Made by a program: the position numbers and the translations under genes. Positions 1 to 9,222 of a stretch of DNA of 23,395 nt are shown piece after piece. The stretch's first letter is position 1. Each line of letters opens with the position of its first letter. Source of the stretch: Terana coerulea (lineage: Eukaryota; Basidiomycota; Agaricomycetes; Polyporales; Phanerochaetaceae). Where the stretch lies: the NCBI GenBank assembly GCA_024811115.1, contig JAKOGH010001090.1, positions 1-23,395 of the forward strand, given 5' to 3'. The notes under the pieces were generated by a model. It was not told where the DNA came from, searched no databases, and was given only the letters and a program-made list of their open reading frames with translations.

Positions 1-1
1 G

Positions 2-450
2 TCCGTGTATCCGGAGTTGGCGACCCTACCATTTGCGAGTATGAGATTATGCTGGTAAGCCCTCTCTCTCGATCTGCTGTGCAGATTAATGAAGCCACTA
101 CGTTTACAGGTACAACGACACTCCGGATGATGACTGGATCATCGGTCCGCATCCGTTCTGGAAGGGTCTTATCTTCGCAACCGCAGGCAATGGACATGCC
201 TTCAAGGTAAGTGGTCTATCCTGGATGGACGATAGAGCTGATTAGACACGTGCCGCAATAGTTCCTGCCCAACATCGGAAAGCTTGTGGCTGACGCAATG
301 GAGGAAAAGCTTTCGCCAGAGGTTGCCAGCAGATTTGCACCTGGTCGCACTGTGAACAGTAATCACGTCTATTCGCGGGTGGGACCTCCGTCGGAGCCGT
401 TGAAACTGGAGGAGTTGTGTGATGAGGCTGATTTGATAGCAGTCGATTAG
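2..450 (+). CDS. FAD-dependent amine/amino-acid oxidase, 3' exons (partial)
   Basis: C-terminal part of a DAO-fold FAD-dependent oxidoreductase of the sarcosine oxidase / fructosyl-amino-acid oxidase / pipecolate oxidase type, which oxidises a secondary amine or amino acid with FAD and releases H2O2. Exons are 2-54, 110-206 and 262-450; introns 55-109 and 207-261 are GT-AG, 55 bp each. The spliced frame reads RLCWYNDTPDDDWIIGPHP and then FATAGNGHAFKFLPNIGKL. The first matches the active-site neighbourhood of this family, the second the glycine-rich C-terminal stretch that closes over the flavin. The acceptor at 109 was chosen over the AG at 84 because only it keeps the frame. The stop is at 448-450. 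The N-terminal Rossmann part with GxGxxG lies upstream of the window. The family is secure; the substrate is not. The C-terminus shows no clear SKL-type peroxisome signal. Confidence 0.88.
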
Positions 451-692
451 ACTGCCTTCATTTGGCCGATTGTGACTTCCTTGACAATGACAGTGCCATA
501 CTCATCATGGCACTCAGGATTGTGCATTTATGAATGAAATTTCTTCCAGTAAATAGTGTGGGTTAACTGTGCCGTTTGCACAACGCAACAAGGTAAAAGT
601 TCACGCAGTCCGCATTAGACAATATTGAGAGTTAGGGTGTGGCATTGGTTATTTGTGCAAAGTAAAGACTAGTACCACTCTAGGAATGGCAT
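451..692. other. Intergenic: 3' flank between convergent genes
   Basis: About 240 bp between the oxidase stop and the stop of the possible minus-strand gene. I see no RNA gene or repeat here. The two flanking genes, if both real, converge, so this would hold both 3' UTRs. Confidence 0.5.
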
Positions 693-1197
693 TTACTCCT
701 CCTGCTGGTCCTCCTGAGAGTTGTTGACATTGTCGTCACCATTCCCACCATCTTCGCTCGGCTGGAAGAAGGGGAAGTTGTCATTGTTGTCATCTCCAGG
801 TGCATTGAGACCGACATTGTTGTCTACAATATTGTTGTCATCACCCTCAGAGTCTGATGGAACAACGGTGAGCAGTGAATGTGCCACCAGAATGAGTGAT
901 CTCACCCGGGCCATCATCTTGAGAGCTCTCGCCAGTGGAGGCATCGAGAGTGACGCCGCGTTTTGCGGCCAGTGCGCGGGTACGGCGGGTACACCAGTTT
1001 GTGCGGCTACGAGAGCAAGCAGCTTGAGCACCATTGGCTGAAAAGTTGAACTTATGTTAGCGTAAGTCGACCATTGCATACCAATAAAGACTCACTTTAG
1101 TTGGTGTACGTGACGTTGCCGATGGTGGTGTTGCACAGCGGTGTCGCTGAGCTACTAGGGCTCGTAGGTAGTGATGTGCGGGCTTGGCTTGGCCCAT
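693..1197 (-). CDS. Hypothetical protein with acidic Asp/Asn-rich tail (doubtful two-exon gene)
   Basis: Unrecognised. A minus-strand open frame from 1037 to 693 can be joined to an upstream exon at 1197-1096 by a good intron (1095-1038, 58 bp, GTGAGT...CAG). This gives an ATG start at 1197, 34 codons in exon 1 and a protein of about 148 residues. Near the start of exon 2 there is a hydrophobic stretch (MVLKLLALVAA). The C-terminal 50 residues are rich in D, N, G and E (GDDNNIVDNN, SEDGGNGDDNVNN). A different upstream frame (1339-1097) is Cys-containing but ends in a stop just before the donor site. Exon 1 overlaps a GGCTTG-repeat-like stretch (about 1178-1222). I know no family for it. It could be a small secreted or low-complexity protein, or chance coding. 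Confidence 0.35.
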
Positions 1198-1344
1198 AAG
1201 CCCTGGCTTGGGCTTGGCTTGAAGGGCTCAGGGTTTGTGTCGCAGACGGACACGCATACGTAGTACCATTTTTCATTTTCTTGCATTCGTTAGCACAGAT
1301 ACATGGCCTGGTAGCAGCCCCAGAGCCTCTGGACTTCATTCCGA
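1198..1344. other. Gap between the doubtful gene and the first LTR, with GGCTTG-like imperfect repeats
   Basis: Contains imperfect short repeats of GCTTGG/GGCTTG (about 1178-1222). Otherwise I see nothing I can name. It would serve as the upstream region of the doubtful minus-strand gene. Confidence 0.35.
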
Positions 1345-1658
1345 TGATCCCGGCGCTTAGCGCCCAAATGCGGCTCGATTCTTCCCACGTTCTCGGACAC
1401 TTAGCACTCTGGACTCTCTAGCCTTGTCCCTCATCTCGACCTCTTGGTCATTGGGGACAAGGCATGTATTCGATACACTGTACATAGTAGCAATACTAAC
1501 TTGGTCATTGGGGACAAGTATCGGCACCTGCTTGCCTGTTCTGTGAGGTCTACTTGGAGTTGGCCTTCGTCGCCCTCCTCATACATGTTCTATCATCTAT
1601 CCCCCATCTACTCCAATCCGCTCGTTCTGGTTACGTGTTGAGCTCGTCTCCAGCGACA
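1345..1658 (+). repeat. Ty3/gypsy LTR, upstream copy (about 314 bp)
   Basis: Begins TGATCCCGGCGCTTAGCG and ends CTCCAGCGACA, so it has TG...CA termini. It aligns over its whole length with 14985-15665 once the 361-bp MITE and its 8-bp target duplication are removed (314 against 312 bp). Nearly all differences are transitions in which this copy has C or G and the other has T or A. It could be the 5' LTR of the gypsy element whose gag starts near 9223, or an independent solo LTR of the same family: the bases outside the two LTRs (before 1345, after 15665) do not form a matching 5-bp duplication. The sequence just after it (from 1659) has no clear TGG primer-binding start. Confidence 0.85.
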
Positions 1659-1702
1659 TTAGGTCGAGATCTCCATCAGGGAAAAGTGACCGCTCGCAGG
1701 AG
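1659..1702 (+). other. Possible gypsy leader stub between LTR and DNA transposon end
   Basis: Forty-four bases between the LTR and the first CACTA motif. If the Plavaka element inserted into the gypsy leader, this is the left part of that leader, and the right part would be somewhere in about 8838-9222. No recognisable primer-binding site is seen. Confidence 0.3.
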
Positions 1703-1717
1703 CACTACGCAGCATAA

Positions 1718-1891
1718 GTAGCCGTGGCCCGTAGAATACGGAGTGAGTAGCGTTCGTAGCGCCCTGCGAACACTGCGTAGCATTCCATAGCCGCCCGCTT
1801 GCTCTCAGTAGTGCTCAGCATTGTGGTGTGGATGCTACCGACGGCTACTGAGTGTATGGTAGTGAGGCTGTAGTATGTCGCATGTTGTAGC
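1718..1891. repeat. Left subterminal GTAGC/GCTAC repeats
   Basis: GTAGC occurs at 1718, 1747, 1756, 1777 and 1887, and GCTAC at 1834 and 1844. Random expectation for a given pentamer in 174 bp is about 0.2. Clustered short repeats near a DNA-transposon end usually bind the transposase; that role is inferred here. Confidence 0.45.
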
Positions 1892-2198
1892 ACAGGGTTA
1901 GAAATGGTATAATATGCCTATGATTAATGAGCTACTATCTATTGTACAGGACAATCACGATTCTCTTCCTCTGCTGAGCTGCGTCGAGCGCCAGCAGTAT
2001 GTTGAGTCGGATAGACGCCGTAAGCGCTTTGCTCATATTTTCTCTATTGTTCTACCAGGTTCTACTGTAATGATCCCTATTGTCTATTGTCCTAGTATCT
2101 ATTTGTGTCTGTTTGTAGTACAGCCACTCTGTATTGTATATAAAGCAGCTCTCTGCACTATACATAATAAGACTCTTCTTACTCTCAACCCACTAACA
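1883..2198 (+). repeat. Possible Copia-like LTR (about 316 bp) with TATA box
   Basis: The segment starts TGTTGTAGCACAGGGTTAG and ends CTCAACCCACTAACA. The ends are weakly inverted (TGTTGT and TGTTAG), giving TG...CA termini. A good TATA box (TATATAAAG, 2137-2145) lies about 50 bp from the end and is followed by a pyrimidine-rich stretch, as in the U3/R part of an LTR. The next bases (TGTATATCAATCAGCCT, from 2199) resemble the initiator-Met-type primer-binding site TGGTATCAGAGC with changes. No partner LTR and no Copia coding sequence are present, so it would be a solo LTR or truncated copy. It could also be an ordinary promoter. Confidence 0.33.
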
Positions 2199-2285
2199 TG
2201 TATATCAATCAGCCTACAGGTGAGTAACCATCCTAGCTTCTTCTAGGCCTCGGTAGGAGTGTATGCCACTGTATGCGCTGCACTT

Positions 2286-4769
2286 CTATACAGTACTGGA
2301 CTGCCCATTACTCGCAGATTCTGCGCCGGAATGCTTGCTGTCTGTGTCGCCAGTGTGTTGTTGGAAGCTAGCGAGCATTTGTGCCTTTGCTTTGTCAGAC
2401 AGGCGTGGAATAGTGGGAAGGGCAGCCTTGATAGATGTGGTAGATCTGTTGATATTAATATCACAAAAGGGGTCAGCGTCGAGTGAAAACAATGAAATGG
2501 TACATAGAAGCGTCACATGATACAGCGGTATATCCTTTCGCAAATCTTCAGCATCTTCACCTTGTCAAGTTCGGCCCACTCCTTGGCCAATGCGATGTGG
2601 TCTGTATATTTCTTCAGGTAGTTGGCCTCATTGAAATCTATGCTGCTATTGAATTTACCGGCTGCCTAGCAATCCAAACAAAACTGAGTCTAGGTATGCA
2701 GCTCAATAATGAGAATGAAGAAAGATTAACACAGAAGTACAGCTCACCATTGTAAACAAAAGTGCAAGTATTGGTATAGGTAGTGGGTTGAACTGGCCAT
2801 AGTAGCGTGTGCCTGTGGCATGGGAATCCTTGAATAGTTGCTCCGCAGCATGGTGATGAATGTGTGATGCTGTCCGTAGCCATCAGGATGCTCAGCCGCC
2901 CACTCCTCCATAGGCCGAAGATTGTAGTTAGCGCAACAGGTTTACTACACAACATAGTGAACGTAGCGCGCTGCACACTTTGTAGCAATACCGCAGAGGT
3001 AAATACTCTGAGTCAAAGAGGTACTTATACCTCTTTATGTTTGCGTCCACGGATGAATCCTTATTAGTGTTGTCTTTGAGCCCGAAGATCTTCACAATAT
3101 CTTGCCGCAATTGATTCTTGAGATGTCCACGTTTTCCGAACGCACTATTCATGATCTAACCCCTAAGCGATGATGTCTCAGTAGAATCTACTGAATATAA
3201 TCACGTATCAGTACGTGGATCCGATCGCAATGCTCAGGTGCAAAACTCTTCTGTGCTTCATGGCACACTTGATCCCAAACTTCGGCCGCTTCACTCATCA
3301 GCCTGTTCTGCTAGTGGGAAAGCGAATATAACAACCAGGGCGGATGAGATAGAGCTGAAATGCTTTCTTAATAAGCGCAGTCATAGCACCCTTCGCGTAA
3401 TCCATGAGTTTCGGCTTCCGGTTGGTACAACACCTTCTTGGTATTGCACATCATCGAAGGATGGTGGCGTTGCACTCGCGAGAAGTTGGCCAAGGGCTGC
3501 GCTTGACGCTTGTGTAATGGGGCTGCATTGGGAGAGATCAGCGAGCGAGGATGGTGACGGTCTACTGTATGTATGCGACCACTGCAATGGTCTGGACTGG
3601 CACTAGCGACAGTAGTCTAATTGCAATTAGCATTAGATTTACAGCATATAGCTCAGTGAGTAGAGGGCGACATACCTGACTTGGCCTGGGTCCACTGGAG
3701 CGTCGTTGTGGTGAACAACCTCGAGGCTTGCTTGGAGTCAGGTGGGAATCGGGAAGAGGACTGTTCATGGTCAGCGAGCCTACTGACATGAACCATGACC
3801 TGGCGCGTTCACGGCGGGAACCTGTCTCCTCACGCAGTAGTGACAGCGACTGTGAATCAGGAGGGGACGTGGCAAAGGACTGGCAGGATAATGCTCTTGA
3901 TGCAACATAGTCATAGCTGATGTTAGTACTAGATATCCGTGAAGTGTGCCGTGAAGAGACCAGAGGATTTGCATGAATATCTTGTGGTTTCCGATGCTGA
4001 CCGATGGTGGCAGCTAGTGTGAATAGAAATTTCGAAGTAATTAGCCAGGAAAAGCGTGGTCAGTGGACATACATACATTGCGACATAGGCACTGGTGCAG
4101 CTGCTGAGTTTGGAGGATCACCAACGTGGGGAAGCTTCTTCTTCTTTGGCTTCTTAGGGCATGACGCTTCAACTTCGCCTAAGCTGAGAAACTAGGAGAA
4201 TTGATTTCATTTAGTTTGTAGTAGTGGCAGGAGCAGGAACGCACCGTTGGGATAACAGCCTGTACACTGTCATCATCCTCGCTATCCTTGGCCTCCACCT
4301 CCTTGTCATTTTGAGACTCCGGCCCAAGCTCGTTGTCCTCGTTGTTGTTGGGAACAGTGAATGGTTGTTCCGAACGTTTGGATTCCTTCATGACCTTCAA
4401 TCGCTTCTCCAGCTGCTTCAGCTTTCACTTCAAGGCTTCCGATTCAGCATTGTCATCTGTACAAAAACCCTTGTTTGTTACCAAACTCGATCCAACGACT
4501 AGCGGCGTGAAGGAAAACTTACCTAGCACCTTTCAAGCCTACGTTTTCTTGCGCTGGCACTTTTCACTGATGACGTTATGCTCGGAGATCCCTTTGTCTC
4601 GAGGTTTGCTTGCCTTTGAGTGGGATTTCTTTGCTATACCAGCTCGCTGCTCTGAGTCGTTAAGGCGATCATCCTCGTTGAAGTCTTCATCTTTGGCTTC
4701 CTGTTCAGATTCAATGACTCGATTGTTGCGGCGCCCAGACCTGCCTGGCATTTGCTGTTGGTTTGGCAT
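2286..4769 (-). pseudogene. Plavaka partner gene: NLS/coiled-coil protein with DUF6532-like region, decayed
   Basis: Runs head-to-head with the transposase. Exon 1 (4769-4523) starts MPNQQQMPGRSGRRNN and is rich in acidic and basic residues. Introns with good GT-AG ends lie at 4522-4457, 4244-4192, about 4076-4014, 2747-2666 and 2516-2446. Exon 2 carries a short heptad-like basic helix (KLKQLEKRLKVMKE, with a TGA where a codon such as TGG is expected). Exon 3 has a nuclear-localisation-like KKPKKKK. Further along come AKGAMTALIKKAFQLYL, FGKRGHLKNQLRQDIVKIFG and later DFNEANYLKKYTDHIALAKEW. Order and wording resemble the DUF6532 proteins expanded in Agaricomycetes; this is recalled, not searched. 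The last exon ends SNGQSSTV at 2286. Several in-frame stops (for example near 4535 and 4428) and frame changes make it a pseudogene. Function is unknown; DNA binding or help to the transposase is a guess. Confidence 0.5.
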
Positions 4770-4922
4770 ACTCTGCAATACAGCCAGGTGAGTGAAGTAG
4801 AATCAAAGATGGAGGCAGTTGTGGTCAGCTTGAGATAACAATCGTCTTATAGTGTGAGTGACTCACTACCTCGAATTTCCTTTCTTAGTTGCCTCCACGC
4901 ATCCTTCCTTCCACAATCCACT
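4770..4922. promoter_or_regulatory. Shared divergent promoter of the two transposon genes
   Basis: The 153 bp between the minus-strand ATG (4769) and the plus-strand ATG (4923) must serve both genes. No clear TATA box is visible. The arrangement implies co-expression, which is inference. Confidence 0.45.
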
Positions 4923-7900
4923 ATGCCTCAACGGAATGTTACCACAAATATTTACTGCTGTCCATACTGCGATGTTCCGAAAAATACACCTGTTGGCTTG
5001 AAATCCCACATTCGTCAGACCAAAGCTTGTCGAGAAGCAAATAAAAGACGTACTCAGCGAGCACAAGGCCGTGCACATCATGAAAGGGAATTGTCACAAT
5101 CTTTTACTTCTGAAGTTGTCAACTATTCAAATGCAACCCCCTTTCGCGGGAGAATGAAGACAACGAACCTCTTGATGATGAACTGGCCTTTCTTCAGATG
5201 AGGGAGGTTCCTTCATCATCGACGCTCGCAAGACGACTTGAGACAACCATCAAGGCAAGTGCAGATAGAAGACATGGGTGACGAGCTTGAAATTGGAGGA
5301 CTGCCGAAACATCCCTTTGTAGACCATGATCAAGGGAAGCAGTGCAAACCAAAGAACAGGGAAAGATGGTCTTTGAGCAGATTCGCGAGGACAGGAAAGC
5401 GGCAGGAATAGAGGATGATGAGGATTCTTGGGTTCCATTTGCAGACAGGGCAGAGTGGGGTCTTGTTAACTGGTCAATGACTTGTGGGCTAAGTCAAAGT
5501 GCGATTGATGACTTCCTAAAGCTCAAAATGGTGAGTTCATTGTTCTCAATGCATACCAATTGCACTCACGTTCATGTAGACCAAACACTCAAATCTGTCC
5601 TTCCATAACAAGCGGGCCTTCTACTATCACAAAACTCTAATACTCACCTGCTAGGAATGCTTGGAGAGGTTGGGGAGAGCAGGGGACTTTGAGTAAAGCA
5701 AGTAGAGGAGATATGAATCAATGATGTTGTTGAGTCTGGGGTATTAGCTCTCAGACCAGCCTCCTTATATACATGTGTAGAGACCCCAGACACTATCTAA
5801 GACCTTCAATACCGTGTGCTGACTGATACAGTCAGGTGATCCATGACTAAGGCTTCAGAGCATACCGCCTCTAACTCCCTTATCAGATCCTGACCTAGCT
5901 ATCATGCTAACATCAACACTATCTAGATGTCCTAATCTAGCTACTGTACACTACCAGTACACAATGTCATAGTGACCTCATAGTGAGGTCATAGTCTAGA
6001 ACGAATCCAGAACTGAGTCCATGATCCTGTGTCCGTATGAGGCATATCCCTGATAACCATGTGTCCATCGCATGGCCAACTGATCAGCATCTTGTAACGC
6101 TGTTGTGACGACTGGGTAACATGTCCAGTGACTTGATGTTACATTCTAAGCGCTGTATACTAGCGCTGAGGGAAATTTGTGACATCTACCAGAAGGTTGA
6201 TACATTACCACTCAGGCTGAAATGGACATACAAACGTTTGCCACGAAAGGGACATTCTTGACAAAGCCACGGGCAAGAATCGTGTCGAGACATATGAGTT
6301 ATACAAGCACGACCCTGTTGAATGCATCAAGGAACTCATTGGTAATCCTGCCTTCAAGGATCACATGAGATACACACTAAAGCCATTATATGAGGACACA
6401 GAAGGAACAAAGCCGATCATTAACGAGATGTGGACTGCTGAGTGGTGGGAAGAGATGCAGGTCAGTGACTCCATTAGGCAATAGAGATCCTTACTTACAC
6501 TGAATATTTCTCACAGGACCGGTTTCCAGAGGGTGCTACCATTGTGCCGGTGATTCTGGCGTCAGACAAGACCTTGCTTACAAATTTCAGTGGCGACAAG
6601 TTGGCCTAGCCAGTCTATCTCGCCATTGGTAACATTTCAAAGACTCTTTGCCACGCACCTTCATTCCGTGCCACTGTTCTTATTGAATACCTGCCAGTCT
6701 CCGAAGCTCAAGCCTTCTCGAAGAAAAGCAGGTCGGCGGCTGGCTACCAACTCTTCCATGGCTGCGTGCGGTCACTTTTGCAATCTCTGATCACAGCTGG
6801 GACAAACAGTGTTGACGTAGTTTGTGCTGATGGATTTATTTGTCGTGTCTATTCTATTCTTTGTGGCATACATTGCCGACCACCCAGAACAATGCCCTGG
6901 TGACATGCGTTAAGGAATCGTTCTGTTGCAAATGTCTGGTTACTTCAAGCAGATGAGGGAATGGCTCTGGAGCGCATGAACCGAAGCGGAAGCCTGACTA
7001 GACTTTTGAATTACTGAAGAAGGCGGTATCTGGCGAGGAATCAGCTGAATTTAATGAAGCTAGATTGTGCGCCAACCAACTATTTTGGCTAGACCTTCCC
7101 CACTGCAACATATTCACATGTATAACCCCCAACATCCTACACCAGCTGTACAAAGGCATGTTCAAGGACCATACAGTGAAGTGGACAACAGCATGCATAC
7201 CTGGTCATGAAGGTGAGGTAGACTGGAGATTTAAGGCCATGCCCGGGCACCCCGGAGCTTCTGCATTTCAAGAAAGGCGTCTCACTGGTGTCACAGGGGA
7301 CCAGAACCGTTTACAAGAATATGGAGAAGGTCTTTCTGAGCGCCATCGCAGGCTCAGCTCCCAGAGACATCATTCTTGCTGTCCGCTGGTCTTCTCGACT
7401 TCATCTACTACGCCCATTTTGAATCCCACACCAACAACTCTCTCGCATGTTTGAAAGCTGTCTAGAAACGATTTCATGTCCACAAAAGCGCCTTCCTCAC
7501 CTCTTACTGCCGCGAAAGGCAAGAAGAAGACATGATCGAAGAACTGGGTGAACTTCCATGAAATCCCGAAGCTACACACAATGGACCACTACCTACGATC
7601 CATCTGTCTGCTTGGGAGTGCTGACGAATACAGTACTGAAGCTCCCAAATGACTGCATATCGACTTCACAAAACTCAGTTATCACGCCGAGCAACCGTAG
7701 AAGACCCTACCAAACAGATGACTGTTTGGTTGGATCGTCGGGAGTCGTTGTATCGCTTCAATGCGTACATGCGCTGGCTCCATCCTGAACACCCTGCAGT
7801 ATTAGTCCCGACAGCTGCTGAAGATGGTGGTGAGCTAGAGGTTAACGAAGAAGCACCCAAGGACCATGACTTAGACTCCAATGATAAGGTTGAGGACAAG

Positions 7901-8718
7901 CACGAACTCCTGTACAAGATCACCAAGAAGCTAGTGTTTGGCTGCATGTTTGCTGGCGATGTTGCGACAACCTTTGGGGCTACAGATTTTCCTGGTATCT
8001 CAAGACTTCTTACTTAAGAAGGCTGACTCCGCTAGTTCTGCTGTCTGGTGATCTATTCCAACTGTCATCACCTTGCCCAACACCAAAGTCGCACCATACA
8101 AACAGTTCAAGATTGACCTACCGCACATGAGCCAGGTCTCCCAACGCGACACTACAGACATCATTCGCGCCATTCTTGTGAAGGGTGTCGAGATGAATGG
8201 CATGTCACTCACAACAGCAGCAAGCTAGTACTCTACTGTTCTGGCTCAAGAATCCCCCGCTGCGAGAACTGCAGCATCTATGAGAGCAGATGGTTATGGC
8301 CCACTCTCGGTAAGTAGCCTCTCTAAGTCTATGCTTACATTTGTGCTGACTTTCAATGCTTTAGGTTTGTCAGTTGGCCGAGTATAGGCTATATTTCGCG
8401 TGCCCAAAGAGTACGCCCACACTCACTAAGGATCCGGTGGCCTACGTCAAATGGTTCATGCCATTGAACGTGTACGATGCCAACCTTGGCATGTACTCAG
8501 TGACACACTCAACTAGGCAAAACTATGGGCGGCGCGTTTCCATCATACCCATCACCGCAATTATATGAACATGCCACCTCATACCGCAGTAGGGCAAGGA
8601 GATTGATAGGACATGGCACAAGAACAACATCTTCAACAAATGTAAGCGTTTCTATGTCAATCCATACCTTAGACACTCTGATTTTGTTTTACTTCGCTTT
8701 CTTCACAAAATTCGATAA
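4923..8718 (+). pseudogene. Plavaka transposase, decayed, split by a solo LTR
   Basis: Transposase of the fungal Plavaka family (CACTA-related DDE type), which would cut and paste the element. From ATG 4923 the N-terminus has a C2H2-like finger (YCCPYCDVPKN...LKSHIRQTKAC), then a frameshifted linker. Next come WVPFADRAEWGLVNW (about 5428), ILASDKTLLTNFSGDK (from 6552), GYLPVS-like EYLPVSEAQAFSKK, VVCADGFI, LPHCNIFTCITPNILHQLYKG (from 7098), FKAMPGHPG, KNMEKVFLSAIAGS, LHIDFTKL-like residues, KQMTVWLDRRESLYRFNAYMRWL (from about 7708), and a C-terminal block DPVAYVKWF...HSTRQNYGRRVSIIPIT. Introns are 5531-5579, 6461-6516 and 8310-8364. The stop is at 8716-8718. Damage: the W in GDKLAW is TAG (6607), with several frameshifts (near 5150, 5270, 6255, 7250-7560, 8010) and a 560-bp LTR insertion. 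Family call is firm; it is inactive. Confidence 0.85.
5625..6184 (-). mobile_element. Solo LTR (560 bp) inserted in the transposase, flanked by TCTAC
   Basis: Flanked by perfect 5-bp direct repeats TCTAC (5620-5624 and 6185-6189). On the minus strand it starts TGTCACAAATTTCCC and ends GAGTTTTGTGATA, so the termini are TG...TA (from TG...CA by one change) with a short inverted repeat, TGTCACAAA against TATCACAAA. A TATA box (TATATAAGG on minus) lies at about 5764-5772. There is no coding sequence. Reading across the target site without it, the host frame runs HNKRAFYQKVDTLP, as expected for a Plavaka transposase, which confirms the boundaries. Superfamily is probably Copia from the look of the ends, but this is not certain. 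It contains a perfect 8-bp palindrome, TGACCTCA-TAG-TGAGGTCA, at 5973-5991. Confidence 0.8.
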
Positions 8719-9222
8719 TAAATCTATCTTGTGTGTGTATGATTCAATGTAAGAGGGCGATTACCATGCAATACAAGTGAGTTATCAAATATATACCGCA
8801 GTATCACTACGAATCTGACCCATCGAGCTGCTTAGTGCTACGTATTACCGACTGTGTGCTACTGATGCTACCAGCGCTTCACAGCAAGGCCCTTGCTACA
8901 AAGCAAATCAGTGTTTCCTAATGCTCCATTTGCACTGGTCCGATCGAACCCCTGCAAAGCACAGGCACCACAATGGTCCAGAGATACAGTGCTACTGAGA
9001 CTCTGTCCATCCCCCTTACACATTTTTCCCCTTGTTATGCTGCTATTGAGTGGGACGTCGGTGTGGTGAACTCTTGAGTTCCCCATCGTGCGCAAGGAGG
9101 TCCATTTACACACTACCGGTTGTTAACCTGTCTGAAGACGCAGCTCCTACGCAGCAGTTCGACTGCTTAACAGTATTCTATTATTACACCTTGAGCAACC
9201 AACACAATTACCACGACAAACC
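8719..9222. other. Right end of the DNA transposon and gypsy leader
   Basis: Holds the AT-rich transposase 3' region, the proposed inverted CACTA end (8827-8837) and GCTAC repeats at 8837, 8858, 8867, 8895 and 8991. After about 9000 the sequence runs into the presumed gypsy 5' leader just before gag. I find no gene or tRNA. The direct match CTACGCAGCA at 1705-1714 and 9147-9156 is noted but not interpretable as a normal target duplication. Confidence 0.4.

Larger units (their letters stand above)
1703..8837. mobile_element. Plavaka-type (CACTA-like) DNA transposon, decayed, about 7.1 kb; ends provisional
   Basis: The body is defined by two head-to-head pseudogenes: a + transposase at 4923-8718 and a - partner gene at 4769-2286, separated by about 150 bp. 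Proposed ends are CACTACGCAGC at 1703 and, inverted, CACTAAGCAGC ending at 8837 (GCTGCTTAGTG on +), a CACTA-superfamily style terminus. Subterminal GTAGC pentamers cluster at the left end (1718, 1747, 1756, 1777, 1887) and the inverse GCTAC at the right (8837, 8858, 8867, 8895, 8991). The right-hand cluster runs past 8837, so the true end may be nearer 9000. No convincing 2-3-bp target duplication is seen. Nested inside are a solo LTR (5625-6184) and perhaps a Copia-like LTR (1883-2198). Confidence 0.5.

Noticed and set aside
1097..1339. Separate Cys-containing 80-residue protein on minus
   Set aside because: It ends just before a good splice donor; another frame joins better to the next exon, and no Cys-pattern family is recognised.
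7649..8017. Independent 122-residue gene
   Set aside because: It is an in-frame fragment of the transposase (KQMTVWLDRRESLYRFNAY block).
1705..9156. Ten-base direct repeat CTACGCAGCA (1705-1714, 9147-9156) as the Plavaka target duplication
   Set aside because: CACTA-like elements make 2-3-bp duplications, and no inverted ends lie beside these copies.
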